From Nocardioides sp. IC4_145 (lineage in GTDB: Bacteria > Actinomycetota > Actinomycetes > Propionibacteriales > Nocardioidaceae), in contig NZ_JAANMS010000008.1 in NCBI RefSeq assembly GCF_011250565.1, positions 1 to 64,000 on the forward strand: a DNA stretch of 64,000 bases, in the 5' to 3' direction. The stretch's first letter is position 1, and each line of letters starts with the position of its first letter. The notes under the pieces are model-generated. The model made no database searches. It was not told the DNA's origin and saw nothing but the letters and a program-made list of their open reading frames with translations. Both the position numbers and the translations under genes were made by a program. Below, piece after piece: positions 1 through 8,193 of this stretch.

Positions 1-480
1 CTCCAGGGCGAGGGCGAGGGTGGCGGGGAGGGCGGCGATGGCGAGGGAGAAGGCGAGCGCGACCCGTTCGGGGTCGACGCTGAGCCGGCGCAGCGGGCGG
101 AGCCAGCGGACGAGGGCGTCGAGCAGGGCGTTGACCGGCGTGGTGGTCGTGAGGACGAGCGCGGCGACGGCGAGGGCGACCAGGTCGAGGGTGGTCTCGG
201 CGGCGCGGGCGAGGCCGTTGACCCACCACTGCACGGCCGAGACGACGAGCAGCAGCACCGCGAGGCCGTGCAACGCACGGAGCACAGCCCCCAGCGGCAC
301 CCGCGCGACGACCGCGGTGACGAGGACCAGCGCCAGGCAGGCGCCCGAGGCCGGCAACGACCGGACCAGCACGACGACCAGGCTGAACGCGGCGAGGAGC
401 GCGACCTTCGGCCCGACCGGCAGCCGGTGCAGGACCGTCCGCCCGGGACGGTAGGTGCCGACGAGGAGCAGCTGGCTCAC
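1..480 (-). CDS. bioN: EcfT-type transmembrane protein of biotin transporter (partial, 3' end outside window)
   Basis: Translating the reverse strand from a GTG at 480 gives an uninterrupted frame to base 1. It begins VSQLLLVGTYRPGRTVLHRL and is followed by PVGPKVALL, the usual opening of CbiQ/EcfT energy-coupling proteins, then by hydrophobic helices. The GTG overlaps the stop of the ATPase gene (GTGA), so it is translationally coupled as the third gene of a bioYMN operon. EcfT couples ATP hydrolysis by BioM to biotin uptake by BioY in the membrane. About 160 residues are visible; the C-terminal part lies beyond the window, so the frame is truncated by the edge, not broken. Confidence 0.82.
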   Translation of the reverse strand, partial: MSQLLLVGTYRPGRTVLHRLPVGPKVALLAAFSLVVVLVRSLPASGACLALVLVTAVVARVPLGAVLRALHGLAVLLLVVSAVQWWVNGLARAAETTLDLVALAVAALVLTTTTPVNALLDALVRWLRPLRRLSVDPERVALAFSLAIAALPATLALALE

Positions 481-1187
481 GGGCCGGTCACCGCGGCGAC
501 GTAGCGGTCGACGGCGGCGTCGGGTTCGCCGTCGTACGCCACGGCCCCGTCCAGCACGACCAGCACCCGGTCGCAGCGCCGGGCCAGGTCGAGGTCGTGG
601 GTGACGAGCACGAGCTGCTGGGGGAGCGAGAGCAGCAGGTCGCCGACGCGCCGGGAGTTGGCGAGGTCGAGCAGGGTGGTCGGCTCGTCGGCGACCAGCA
701 CGTCCGGCGCGGTGGCGAGCACGCCGGCGAGCGCGAGCAGCTGCTTCTGCCCGCCCGAGAGCGCGTGCACCGAGGTGTCGGCGTGGTCCGCCAGTCCGTG
801 CTCGGCGAGCACCTCCAACGCCCGCGTCCGCCGCGACCGGGCGTCCCTCACGGACCGCCGCAGCGACAGCTCGACGTCCTCCACGCAGGTCGGCATCACC
901 AGCTGCGCGGACGGGTCGGTGAAGCAGAACCCCACCCGACGACGTACGGCGCCGCCGGCACGCGCCACGTCGAGCCCGTCGACCAGCACCCGCCCGGACG
1001 TCGGCGTGACGAGGCCGTTGAGCAGCCGCGCGAGCGTGGACTTGCCGGAGCCGTTCGCGCCGACGACGCCGATCCGCTGCTCGGTGAGCGTCAGCGTGGT
1101 CGGGGCGAGCACGACACGCTCGCCCTCGGCGGTGGGGACGACGACCGAGGCGGCGTCGAGCTCGATCCGCACCGGCGACTCAGCCAC
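477..1187 (-). CDS. bioM: Biotin transport ATP-binding protein BioM (ECF ATPase)
   Basis: This 236-residue ABC ATPase energises biotin import on the inner face of the membrane. Visible motifs are Walker A GANGSGKST (about residue 43), the signature LSGGQKQ, Walker B VLVADEP and a late switch His in VLVTHDLD. The length fits a single-domain EcfA/BioM. It lies 3 bases after the bioY stop and overlaps the start of the EcfT gene by 4 bases, the common bioY-bioM-bioN order. The substrate is inferred from the bioY neighbour and the BioQ-like regulator, not from the ATPase itself. Confidence 0.9.
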   Translation of the reverse strand: MAESPVRIELDAASVVVPTAEGERVVLAPTTLTLTEQRIGVVGANGSGKSTLARLLNGLVTPTSGRVLVDGLDVARAGGAVRRRVGFCFTDPSAQLVMPTCVEDVELSLRRSVRDARSRRTRALEVLAEHGLADHADTSVHALSGGQKQLLALAGVLATAPDVLVADEPTTLLDLANSRRVGDLLLSLPQQLVLVTHDLDLARRCDRVLVVLDGAVAYDGEPDAAVDRYVAAVTGP

Positions 1188-1190
1188 GAC

Positions 1191-1793
1191 TCATCGGCGG
1201 TGCAGCAGCTGCGGGAACGCCCGGTGCACCTCGGCGGCGACCAGCGCGACCAGGGCAGCCTTGAGGACGTCGCCGGCCCAGAACGGCGCGTCGTAGCCCC
1301 AGGCGACCGTCCACGGGACGTCGTACCAGTACTTCATGCCGACGATCCCGAGCAGGTGGTTGACCACGACGCCCGGGACGGCGCACCAGAACACCCAGAA
1401 CGCCCGCGACTTCCGCGCCCGGCCGGCGACCCGGCTGACCAGGAGCCCGGCGAGCCCCGCCACGAGCGGGAACGACCACAGGTAGCCGAGCGTCGGCCCC
1501 GTGAACGTCCCGAGCCCGCCCTCGCGGCCGGAGAAGACCGGGAGCCCGATCGCGCCGAGGCCGAGGTAGAGAAGCACGGCGAGGAACCCGCGGGTCGGCC
1601 CGAGCACGCACCCGGCGAGCAGGATGCCGAAGGTCTGGAGGGTGATCTCGACCGCGGCGCCGCCGACGGGTACGCCGCCGACGAGCGCGCACGCGGCGAT
1701 GAGCGCGGCGAAGGCGGCGACGAGCGCGAGGTCGGTCGTCGTGAGCCGGCGTCGCGGGGCGTCGACGGGAGCGGTCGAGTCGGTCATGGTCAT
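1191..1793 (-). CDS. bioY: Biotin transporter substrate-binding subunit BioY
   Basis: This 200-residue hydrophobic protein has about six membrane segments and typical BioY stretches, such as GILLAGCVLGPTRGF and the Gly-rich GLGAIGLPVFSG loop. BioY is the S component that binds biotin in an ECF transporter. The ATG at 1793 is followed closely by a second ATG (MTMTDS), so the start could be two codons later. It is first in a minus-strand bioYMN operon and diverges from a TetR regulator, with a palindromic operator in the 102-base gap. Confidence 0.93.
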   Translation of the reverse strand: MTMTDSTAPVDAPRRRLTTTDLALVAAFAALIAACALVGGVPVGGAAVEITLQTFGILLAGCVLGPTRGFLAVLLYLGLGAIGLPVFSGREGGLGTFTGPTLGYLWSFPLVAGLAGLLVSRVAGRARKSRAFWVFWCAVPGVVVNHLLGIVGMKYWYDVPWTVAWGYDAPFWAGDVLKAALVALVAAEVHRAFPQLLHRR

Positions 1794-1818
1794 CGGGGGT
1801 CCTTCGCAGACGGGGCGA

Positions 1819-1857
1819 CCTGAACGCTGGTCAGGTGAACGGCGTTCAGGTTAGGGT
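1819..1857. promoter_or_regulatory. Putative BioQ operator and divergent promoter region
   Basis: A perfect palindrome TGAAC-GGC-GTTCA lies at 1836-1848. A second, looser inverted repeat, CCTGA-N7-TCAGG, lies at 1819-1835. The form TGAAC-N3-GTTMM is that reported for actinobacterial BioQ sites. A -10-like TAGGGT at 1852-1857 would serve the rightward TetR gene. Binding here could repress both bioYMN and the regulator. The assignment is inferred from the palindrome and its position. Confidence 0.6.
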
Positions 1858-1895
1858 CGCTGTCGTCCGGAGGTCAACGGGGAGGAGGCAGTGAC

Positions 1896-2459
1896 GTGCG
1901 CAACCACCGCGCCGACGTCGTCGACCAGGCCCTGCGGGTGCTCGACACCTACGGGCTCGGCGACCTGACCATGCGGCGGCTGGGCAAGGAGCTCGGCGTC
2001 CAGCCCAGCGCGCTCTACCACCACTTCCCGAGCAAGCAGCTGCTCCTGGCCGCCGTCGCCGACGAGCTGCTCGCCCGCGGCGCCCGGCCCGCGCCGACCG
2101 GTCCGTGGGAGGACCGCGTGCTGGCGCGCTGCCTCGAGCTGCGCGACGCGATGCTCGCCTACCGCGACGGCGCGGAGGTCGTCGCGACCGTGCACGCCTT
2201 CGGTCTCGGCGCCGAGGCGCCCGAGCGGGCGCTCGCGGAGGCGGTCGCCGGGTCGGGCGCACCCGCCGACCTCGTCCGCGCCGCGACGCGCACGCTGCTG
2301 CACCTCGTCTTCGGCCACACCACCGACGAGCAGACCCACCTGCAGGCCGGCAGTGCGGGCGCCATCGACGACGAGCCGCGCGAGCGCTCCGACCTCGAGG
2401 TCGGCGTCGGCCTGGTCGTCGACGGGATCAGGGCGCGGGCCGCGGCCCACCGGTCCTGA
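1896..2459 (+). CDS. bioQ: TetR-family regulator, BioQ-like
   Basis: This 187-residue TetR-type repressor has an N-terminal helix-turn-helix, LTMRRLGKELGVQPSALYHHF (about residues 24-45), and a variable C-terminal ligand or dimer domain. The GTG at 1896 has a strong GGAGGAGG ribosome site 7 bases upstream. It diverges from bioYMN across a palindromic site, the arrangement of BioQ, the actinobacterial repressor of biotin genes. The name is inferred from context and operator form; a TetR with another ligand cannot be excluded. Confidence 0.7.
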   Translation: MRNHRADVVDQALRVLDTYGLGDLTMRRLGKELGVQPSALYHHFPSKQLLLAAVADELLARGARPAPTGPWEDRVLARCLELRDAMLAYRDGAEVVATVHAFGLGAEAPERALAEAVAGSGAPADLVRAATRTLLHLVFGHTTDEQTHLQAGSAGAIDDEPRERSDLEVGVGLVVDGIRARAAAHRS

Positions 2460-2462
2460 CTC

Positions 2463-2993
2463 CTAGCCCCTGGTCCCGAGCGGCCAGCGCTGCAGGAGCC
2501 GGCATCCGTCCGCCTCGTACCAGGACAGGTCCAGCGCATCCGCCCGGCACCGCGCCGGCACCACGTCGCCGAGCAGCGCGCGCGTCGACTCCTCCGAGAC
2601 GTCCGGCGAGCGCAGGTCCAGGGTGAGGTGGGGGACCGGCGCGAACTCCCCGGCGTACGGCGGGCACTGCGGGAACGCCTCCGCCAGCCGCTCGGTCAGC
2701 GTCCGGAACGGCGCCTCCGGCTCGGGCACGAGGTGCACGATCCCGCTCGCGAACGTCGCCAGCCGCTCGAGCACGAAGTCGAACGGCTCGACGGACGCCG
2801 CGACCTCCGCGACCGAGGCCAGGTCGGCCGGCGACGGCTCGGCGAGCCACGGGCCGAGCGCGGTCACGTGCGCGTGCACGAACGACGGGTCGGCCGAGAC
2901 CCACGCCGGGTCGTAGTGCGCGTGCCGGCCCCGCACGAACGGCTCGAGCGGCGGGACCGGCACCTGCAGCACGCTGTGCCCCGGCCACGTCAC
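2463..2993 (-). CDS. 2'-5' RNA ligase superfamily protein
   Basis: This 176-residue protein carries the two HxT motifs of the 2H phosphoesterase/2'-5' RNA ligase superfamily, HAHVTAL (about residue 40) and PHLTLDL (about residue 122). These form the paired catalytic histidines. Members cleave or join 2',3'-cyclic phosphate RNA ends, or act as cyclic phosphodiesterases. The GTG start at 2993 overlaps the stop of the siderophore synthetase gene (GTGA), so it appears to be the last gene of the iron-regulated operon. Nothing in the sequence explains why an RNA-end enzyme sits there. Confidence 0.8.
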   Translation of the reverse strand: MTWPGHSVLQVPVPPLEPFVRGRHAHYDPAWVSADPSFVHAHVTALGPWLAEPSPADLASVAEVAASVEPFDFVLERLATFASGIVHLVPEPEAPFRTLTERLAEAFPQCPPYAGEFAPVPHLTLDLRSPDVSEESTRALLGDVVPARCRADALDLSWYEADGCRLLQRWPLGTRG

Positions 2994-5383
2994 GCGCCGG
3001 AGTCAACCACCCCCGCGGGACCGGTCTGCGCGACGGGGTTGGCCAGCGTCCCGGCGTACATCAGCGACTCCGCCTGGTCGGTGATGTCGACCATCTGCAG
3101 GGTGTTGCGCAGCTGGAGCCGGTTGAGGCAGCTGTGGCGGAACTCCCCACGCAGCAGGTCGTACGCCGCGTGCCGCGCAGCCAGCTCGGGGTGGTCGTCG
3201 CGGTGGCGCACCAGGCAGTCGCGCACCTCCGCCCAGAACGCCGCCTCGTCGAGCACCCCGTCGAGGTGCAGGATCGCCGCGACGTGCCGCAGCACCCCGT
3301 CGAACACGTCGGTGTGCAGCGCCAGCGCGCGCACGTCCTGCGGCACGTCGGCGCGGATCCGCTCGACCTCGGGCGGCAGCGGCTGGTCGTCCATGACGGC
3401 GACCTCCTCGCCGACGTCCTTCATCAGCACGCGGTCGACGGCGGCGTCGCGCAGCACGAGCACGAGGTTCTCGCCGTGCGGCATGAACGCGAGCTCGTGC
3501 GCGACCAGGCAGTGCGCGACCGGGCGGACGTAGGCGTCCAGCCAGCGGCGCACCCATGCCCGAGCGGGCAGCCCGGACCGGTCGACGAGCGCGGAGACGA
3601 ATGCCCGGCCGTCACCGTCGCGGTGCAGCAGCGCGGCCATGGTGACCAGCCGCTCGTCCTCGCCGAGCCGCGGCAGCGGGCTCTCGCGCCACAGGGCGGC
3701 GAGCATCTTCTGGTACGGCGACCGCACGCCGGCCCGCTCGGCGAGCCGGTGGTAGGCGTCGCCGGTGTAGCCGATGGCGGCGCGCTCGCGGAGCACCGAG
3801 AAGCCGCACGCGCGCAGCTCCTCGTCGCCGTCCACCAGGCCCGCGACCCAGTCGTTGATCGCCGGCGTCGGACCCATGTATGCCGGCGACAGCCCGCGCA
3901 GGAACCCCATGTTCTGCACCGCCAGCGCCGTCTTCACGTAGTGCCGCTCGGGCCGGCTGGTGTTGAAGAACGTCCGGATCGACTGCTGCGCCTGGTAGTC
4001 GTCCGGGCCGTCGCCGAGGAGCACCAGGTCGCGCCGCGCGACGTCCGGCGCGAACGTCACCGCGACCTTGCGCCGCCACTGCCAGGGGTGCACGGGCAGG
4101 TAGAGGTAGTCGCCCGGGTCCAGCCCGAGGTCACGCAGCCGCTTCTCGAAGCCGACCCGCGTCTTCTCGTCGAGCTCGCTCTCCCACAGCTGCTGCTCGG
4201 TGAGGTCGGCGGCCAGCGACAGCCGGGTGTGGTCGCGCCGGGCAGCGACCCACACGAGGCGGACGGGCGCGCCGGCCTCGGGGGAGTACGCCGCGTGGTC
4301 GTCGACCCCGAAGCCGATCCTCCCGTTGTTGGCCAGGAACCCCGGGTGGCCCTCGGTCATCGCGGACTCGAGCGCCTGGTAGCCCGCCGCAGCGGGACCC
4401 TCGAGCGCAGCCAGCAGGTCGTCCACGCCGAGGGCGGAGTGCTCGAGCTTCCACGCCGCCGAGGCGAGGGTGGCCGCGAGCTCCTCGAGGTACGTCGGCA
4501 GCAACCCGTCGGGGATCCCCAGCAGCGGCGCCAGCTCGACGACCAGCTCCTGCACGTCCAGCGGCGCCGGCTCGCCGTCGAGCGTCCGCTCCACGCTGGC
4601 CGGGTCGACGGCCCAGTGCTCGAGGGCGAGCCGCTGCGCGCGGAAGGTGTAGCGCGTCCGCCCGTCGGGGGAGACCAGCTCCCAGCGGTCGCCCGCCGAG
4701 CCGAGCGGCACCGGCGAGAGCAGCCGCTCGTGCGAGAGCTCCGAGAGCGCCTTGGTCACCAGGTGGCGCTGTGCGCGGGCGAGGTGGCCGGGGGTCAGGT
4801 GGCTCGCAGCGGGCAGGTCAGGGGGCGGGCCGGCGGACAGGTCAGCGGGGCGGTCGAGGACGGACAGGACGGCCTCCTTCGCGACGGGGGTGGTCAGGGA
4901 GACGGTGCGGACCTCGCGGAACCCGAAGGCGGTGTTCATCGCGCGGATCGCGCCGTTGCGGGCGTCGGGCTCGACGACGACCCGCCGCACGGCCGGGTCG
5001 GCGAAGCAGTGGTCGAGCACCGCGCCGAAGACCCGGCGGGTGAAGCCGGGAACAGGCTCGCCGGCCGGCGGCGCGACGAGCACGTGCATCCCGAGGTCAC
5101 CGGGCCGCAGGTCGGGCAGGTCGCGGATCGGCGAGTGCGCGGACAGCGCGGGGTCGTAGGTCTCGGCCAGGAACGCCGGCTCCCCGCCGACCCGCCCCAG
5201 CCACGCCGCGTGGTGGGGGGCGGCGGCGATGGCGGCGTACTCGCTCGCGACCTCGGCCGCGCTCGCCCCCTGCATCAGCCAGAAGGCCGAGCGGGGGTGG
5301 GTGACCCACGCGTGCAGCAGGGCGAGGTCGCGGTCGAGGTCGAGCGGCTCGAGGGTCACCCGAAGCAGGTGGGAGACGGTCAC
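2990..5383 (-). CDS. desCD: Fused acyl-CoA N-acyltransferase and NIS siderophore synthetase (DesC-DesD)
   Basis: This 797-residue protein has two parts. Residues 1-190 form a GNAT-type hydroxylysine/hydroxycadaverine acyltransferase of the AlcB/IucB/DesC kind, ending in NTAFGFREV. Residues 195-790 form an IucA/IucC synthetase, with the ATP/substrate region EGHPGFLANNGRIGFG, the family hallmark LPVHPWQW and a FhuF-like C-terminus. In Streptomyces these are two genes, desC and desD. The reaction expected is acylation of N-hydroxycadaverine followed by ATP-dependent oligomerisation to a desferrioxamine. It overlaps desB by 4 bases (GTGA), so the operon is tightly coupled. The product could be another hydroxamate. 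Confidence 0.88.
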   Translation of the reverse strand: MTVSHLLRVTLEPLDLDRDLALLHAWVTHPRSAFWLMQGASAAEVASEYAAIAAAPHHAAWLGRVGGEPAFLAETYDPALSAHSPIRDLPDLRPGDLGMHVLVAPPAGEPVPGFTRRVFGAVLDHCFADPAVRRVVVEPDARNGAIRAMNTAFGFREVRTVSLTTPVAKEAVLSVLDRPADLSAGPPPDLPAASHLTPGHLARAQRHLVTKALSELSHERLLSPVPLGSAGDRWELVSPDGRTRYTFRAQRLALEHWAVDPASVERTLDGEPAPLDVQELVVELAPLLGIPDGLLPTYLEELAATLASAAWKLEHSALGVDDLLAALEGPAAAGYQALESAMTEGHPGFLANNGRIGFGVDDHAAYSPEAGAPVRLVWVAARRDHTRLSLAADLTEQQLWESELDEKTRVGFEKRLRDLGLDPGDYLYLPVHPWQWRRKVAVTFAPDVARRDLVLLGDGPDDYQAQQSIRTFFNTSRPERHYVKTALAVQNMGFLRGLSPAYMGPTPAINDWVAGLVDGDEELRACGFSVLRERAAIGYTGDAYHRLAERAGVRSPYQKMLAALWRESPLPRLGEDERLVTMAALLHRDGDGRAFVSALVDRSGLPARAWVRRWLDAYVRPVAHCLVAHELAFMPHGENLVLVLRDAAVDRVLMKDVGEEVAVMDDQPLPPEVERIRADVPQDVRALALHTDVFDGVLRHVAAILHLDGVLDEAAFWAEVRDCLVRHRDDHPELAARHAAYDLLRGEFRHSCLNRLQLRNTLQMVDITDQAESLMYAGTLANPVAQTGPAGVVDSGA

Positions 5384-6678
5384 GACGGCACCCTCCGCAG
5401 GTGGTCGGGCACGCCGAAGGACTGCACCGCGATCCGCTTCTCGACGGGGTAGACCTCGCGGCCGGTCAGCGCCGCGATGATCACCGAGCTGCGGTGGGCG
5501 CCCATCCCGAGGTCGGGCGCCACGAAGCCGTGCGTGTGCTCCTCGGCGTTCTGGACGTAGACCTCCGTGCCGTCCTCGTCCACGGCGTAGGTCGCCGACG
5601 CGAGGAACCGACCCTGGTCGTCGAGGCGCAGCCGGTCACGGACGGGGTCGAGGAAGGCCGGCACCTGCGCGGCGTACCCCGTCGCCAGCACCAGCCCCTC
5701 GGTGCGCACCGAGAAGTCCTCGTCGGTCTCGTCGTGGTGCAGGCCGAGGTCGTACGCCGTGCCGTCCCACGCCGCGTCGACCACGCTCGTGTTGGTCAGC
5801 AGGGTCGTGCGCGGGCCGGCGCCCTGCACCCGCAGCCGGTAGTGCAGGTCGAAGATCGCGTCGACCAGGTCGCCGCTGATCCCCTTGTAGAGCGAGCGCT
5901 GCTCGCGCAGCAGCCGCTCGCGGGTCTCGCCGGGCAGGCCCTGGAAGTACGACGTGTACTCCGGCGAGGTCAGCTCGAGGGTGAGCTTGGTGTACTCCAT
6001 CGGGAAGAACCGCGGGCTGCGCGTCAGCCACACCAGCTCGTAGTCGTGGTCGGGGCTCTCCGACAGCAGGTCGTGGTAGACCTCCGCGGCGCTCTGCCCG
6101 CTGCCGACGATCGTGATCCGCGGCAGCCGCTGCAGCTCGGCCTTGTGCGCGAGGTAGTCGGCGGTGTGGATCGCCGGCCCGCCCGCCTCGCGGACGCAGG
6201 GGAGCACCCGCGGCTGCGTGCCGGTGCCGAGCACCACCTTGCGGCCGCGGAAGACCTCGCCGCGCGCGGTGGTGACCACGTACGCAGCCCCGTCGTGCTC
6301 GACGGAGGTCACGGCCTGCCCGAACCGCACCGAGCCGATCCGCTCGGCGGCCCACCGGCAGTAGTCGTCGTACTCCCGGCGCAGCGGGTAGAAGGACTCG
6401 CGGATGTAGAAGGGGTAGAGGTTGCCGGTCTCCTTGAGGTAGTTGAGGAACGACCAGCGCGACGTGGGGTCGGCCATCGTCACCAGGTCGGCGAGGAACG
6501 GCACCTGCAGCGTCGCGTCGTCGAGCATCATCCCGGGGTGCCAGGCGAGCGTCTCGCGGGCCTCGAGGAAGACGCCGTCGAGGTCCTCGACCGGATCGGC
6601 GAGGCAAGCGAGGCCGAGGTTGAACGGGCCGAGGCCGATGCCGACGACGTCGTGGACGTGCTCCTGCGGGGTGCTCAT
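5380..6678 (-). CDS. desB: Lysine/cadaverine N6-monooxygenase (DesB-like)
   Basis: This 432-residue flavin N-hydroxylase uses FAD, NADPH and O2 to make the hydroxylamine for the siderophore. It has the N-terminal FAD motif GIGLGPFNLG, the NADPH motif GSGQSAAE (about residue 200) and the C-terminal LATGY signature of the SidA/IucD/PvdA family. The ATG at 6678 overlaps the desA stop as ATGA. The frame stays open far upstream, but that extension is an antisense-like shadow of desA. It sits between desA and the fused desCD, so cadaverine is the likely substrate. Confidence 0.92.
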   Translation of the reverse strand: MSTPQEHVHDVVGIGLGPFNLGLACLADPVEDLDGVFLEARETLAWHPGMMLDDATLQVPFLADLVTMADPTSRWSFLNYLKETGNLYPFYIRESFYPLRREYDDYCRWAAERIGSVRFGQAVTSVEHDGAAYVVTTARGEVFRGRKVVLGTGTQPRVLPCVREAGGPAIHTADYLAHKAELQRLPRITIVGSGQSAAEVYHDLLSESPDHDYELVWLTRSPRFFPMEYTKLTLELTSPEYTSYFQGLPGETRERLLREQRSLYKGISGDLVDAIFDLHYRLRVQGAGPRTTLLTNTSVVDAAWDGTAYDLGLHHDETDEDFSVRTEGLVLATGYAAQVPAFLDPVRDRLRLDDQGRFLASATYAVDEDGTEVYVQNAEEHTHGFVAPDLGMGAHRSSVIIAALTGREVYPVEKRIAVQSFGVPDHLRRVPS

Positions 6679-8135
6679 GCCGCCACCTCCGCGGTCAGCT
6701 CGCGGCCGAGCGCGGCGACGGCGTCGGTGACCGCGAGGACGTCGTCGAGGCTGGCCATCGGGTTGAGCAGGGTGAGCTTGAGCCAGCACCGGCCGCCGAC
6801 CTTCGTGGCGGCCACCATCGCGGTACCGCGCTCGTAGAGCGTCGAGCGGATCCGCCCGGCGAGCAGGTCGGCGGTGTCCTCGCTCAGGCCGGCGGGCCGG
6901 TAGCGGAAGACCACCGTCGAGAGCTGCGGGGTCGCGGCCAGCTCGAGCTCGGCGTGCTCGGCGAGCCGCTCGCCGACCGCGGTCGCGAGGTCGACGACGT
7001 CCTCGACGTAGTCGCCGATCGCGTCCGGACCCATCACCCGCAGCGTCAGCCACAGCTTGAGCGCGTCGAACCGGCGGGTGGTCTGCAGGCTCTTGTCGAC
7101 CTGGTTGGGGTGCGCGGCATCCTTCGGGTTGAGGTAGTCCGCGTGCCACGTGACGTGCCCCAGGTGCCGGCTGTCCCGGACGAGCAGCGCGCTGGAGGAG
7201 ACCGGCTGGAACCACGTCTTGTGGTAGTCCACCGTCACCGAGTCGGCCCGCTCGATGCCGGCCAGCCGGGGCCGCAGCCGGGCCGAGGCGAGCAGGCCGC
7301 CGCCGTACGCCGCGTCGACGTGCAGCCACGCGCCGTGCGCCTCCGCCAGTGCGGCGACCGCCGGGAGCGGATCGACCGCGCCGAAGTCGGTCGTGCCGGC
7401 GGTCGCGACGACCGCCATCGGGACCAGCCCGTCCGCGCGCACGCCGGCGAGCGCACGGCCCAGCGCCACCGGGTCCATCCGGTGGTCCTCGTCGACCGCG
7501 ACGGTGACGACGGCGTCGGGGGAGAGGCCGAGGAGCTTCGCGGCCTTCTGGACGCTGAAGTGGCCGTCCGCCGAGGCGAGCACCCGCAGGTGGGTGGCCG
7601 GGTGACCGGCCGCGAGCGCGGCGTCGCGGGCGAGGTGGAGCCCCTGGAGGTTCGACTGCGTCCCGCCGCTGGTGAAGACGCCGTCGGCGGTGGCGCCGAA
7701 GCCGATCCGGCCGGCCGTCCAGTCGACGAGGTGCCGCTCGACGAACGTGCCGCCGACGCTCTGGTCGAAGGTGTCGAGCGAGGAGTTCACCGCGGAGACG
7801 AAGAGCTCCGCCAGCAGGGCGGGCACGACGACCGGGCAGTTGAGGTGGGCGACGTACGACGGGTCGTGGAACCACACCGCGTCGTCGAGCCAGACCCGGC
7901 TCATCTCCGCCAGCGCGGCGCCGGTGTCCCCGAGCGGCCGGTCGAGGTCGACGTCGGCGACGACCTTCGCGGCCTGCTCAGGCAGCACGCCGGTGGCGGG
8001 GCCGGTTTGCTTCGCCTGGGCGCGCAGCGCGTCGGCGAGGTGGTCGAGCCCGAGCCGCATCGTGGCCAGGAAGTCGTCGAGGTGGTCGGGGTGGAACAGG
8101 TGCCGGGTGTCGCCGGCGGGCGGGGCAGGGGGCAC
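6675..8135 (-). CDS. desA: PLP-dependent lysine decarboxylase (DesA-like)
   Basis: This 486-residue group II PLP decarboxylase makes cadaverine, the first step of desferrioxamine synthesis. It has VDYHKTWFQP with the PLP lysine at about residue 306, the cofactor-binding LHVDAAYGG and the SGGTQSN loop. The GTG start at 8135 follows a GGAAGGAAGG ribosome site. It is the first gene behind an iron box at 8152-8170 and is followed by overlapping desB and desCD genes. Related ornithine or 2,4-diaminobutyrate decarboxylases share the fold; lysine is inferred from the operon. Confidence 0.9.
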   Translation of the reverse strand: MPPAPPAGDTRHLFHPDHLDDFLATMRLGLDHLADALRAQAKQTGPATGVLPEQAAKVVADVDLDRPLGDTGAALAEMSRVWLDDAVWFHDPSYVAHLNCPVVVPALLAELFVSAVNSSLDTFDQSVGGTFVERHLVDWTAGRIGFGATADGVFTSGGTQSNLQGLHLARDAALAAGHPATHLRVLASADGHFSVQKAAKLLGLSPDAVVTVAVDEDHRMDPVALGRALAGVRADGLVPMAVVATAGTTDFGAVDPLPAVAALAEAHGAWLHVDAAYGGGLLASARLRPRLAGIERADSVTVDYHKTWFQPVSSSALLVRDSRHLGHVTWHADYLNPKDAAHPNQVDKSLQTTRRFDALKLWLTLRVMGPDAIGDYVEDVVDLATAVGERLAEHAELELAATPQLSTVVFRYRPAGLSEDTADLLAGRIRSTLYERGTAMVAATKVGGRCWLKLTLLNPMASLDDVLAVTDAVAALGRELTAEVAA

Positions 8136-8151
8136 GGGCCTTCCTTCCGAG

Positions 8152-8170
8152 TAAGGTAAGGCTCACCTTA
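8152..8170. promoter_or_regulatory. IdeR/DmdR-type iron box upstream of desA
   Basis: The 19-mer TAAGGTAAGGCTCACCTTA has perfect 6-base arms (TAAGGT/ACCTTA) around 7 bases and matches the actinobacterial IdeR/DmdR consensus (TWAGGTTAGSCTAACCTWA form) closely. It lies 17 bases upstream of the desA start and covers a possible -10 (TACCTT on the minus strand). Iron-loaded IdeR/DmdR bound here would shut off siderophore production. Confidence 0.85.
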
Positions 8171-8193
8171 GTGATACGTGCTCGGTGCGCAAC

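Noticed and set aside
3134-5452. 772-residue plus-strand frame opposite desCD
   Set aside because: It is the antisense shadow of a strongly supported synthetase; its composition is Arg/Gly/Val-rich with no family likeness.
5401-6837. 478-residue plus-strand frame opposite desB
   Set aside because: High-GC shadow; desB on the other strand has all its FAD and NADPH motifs.
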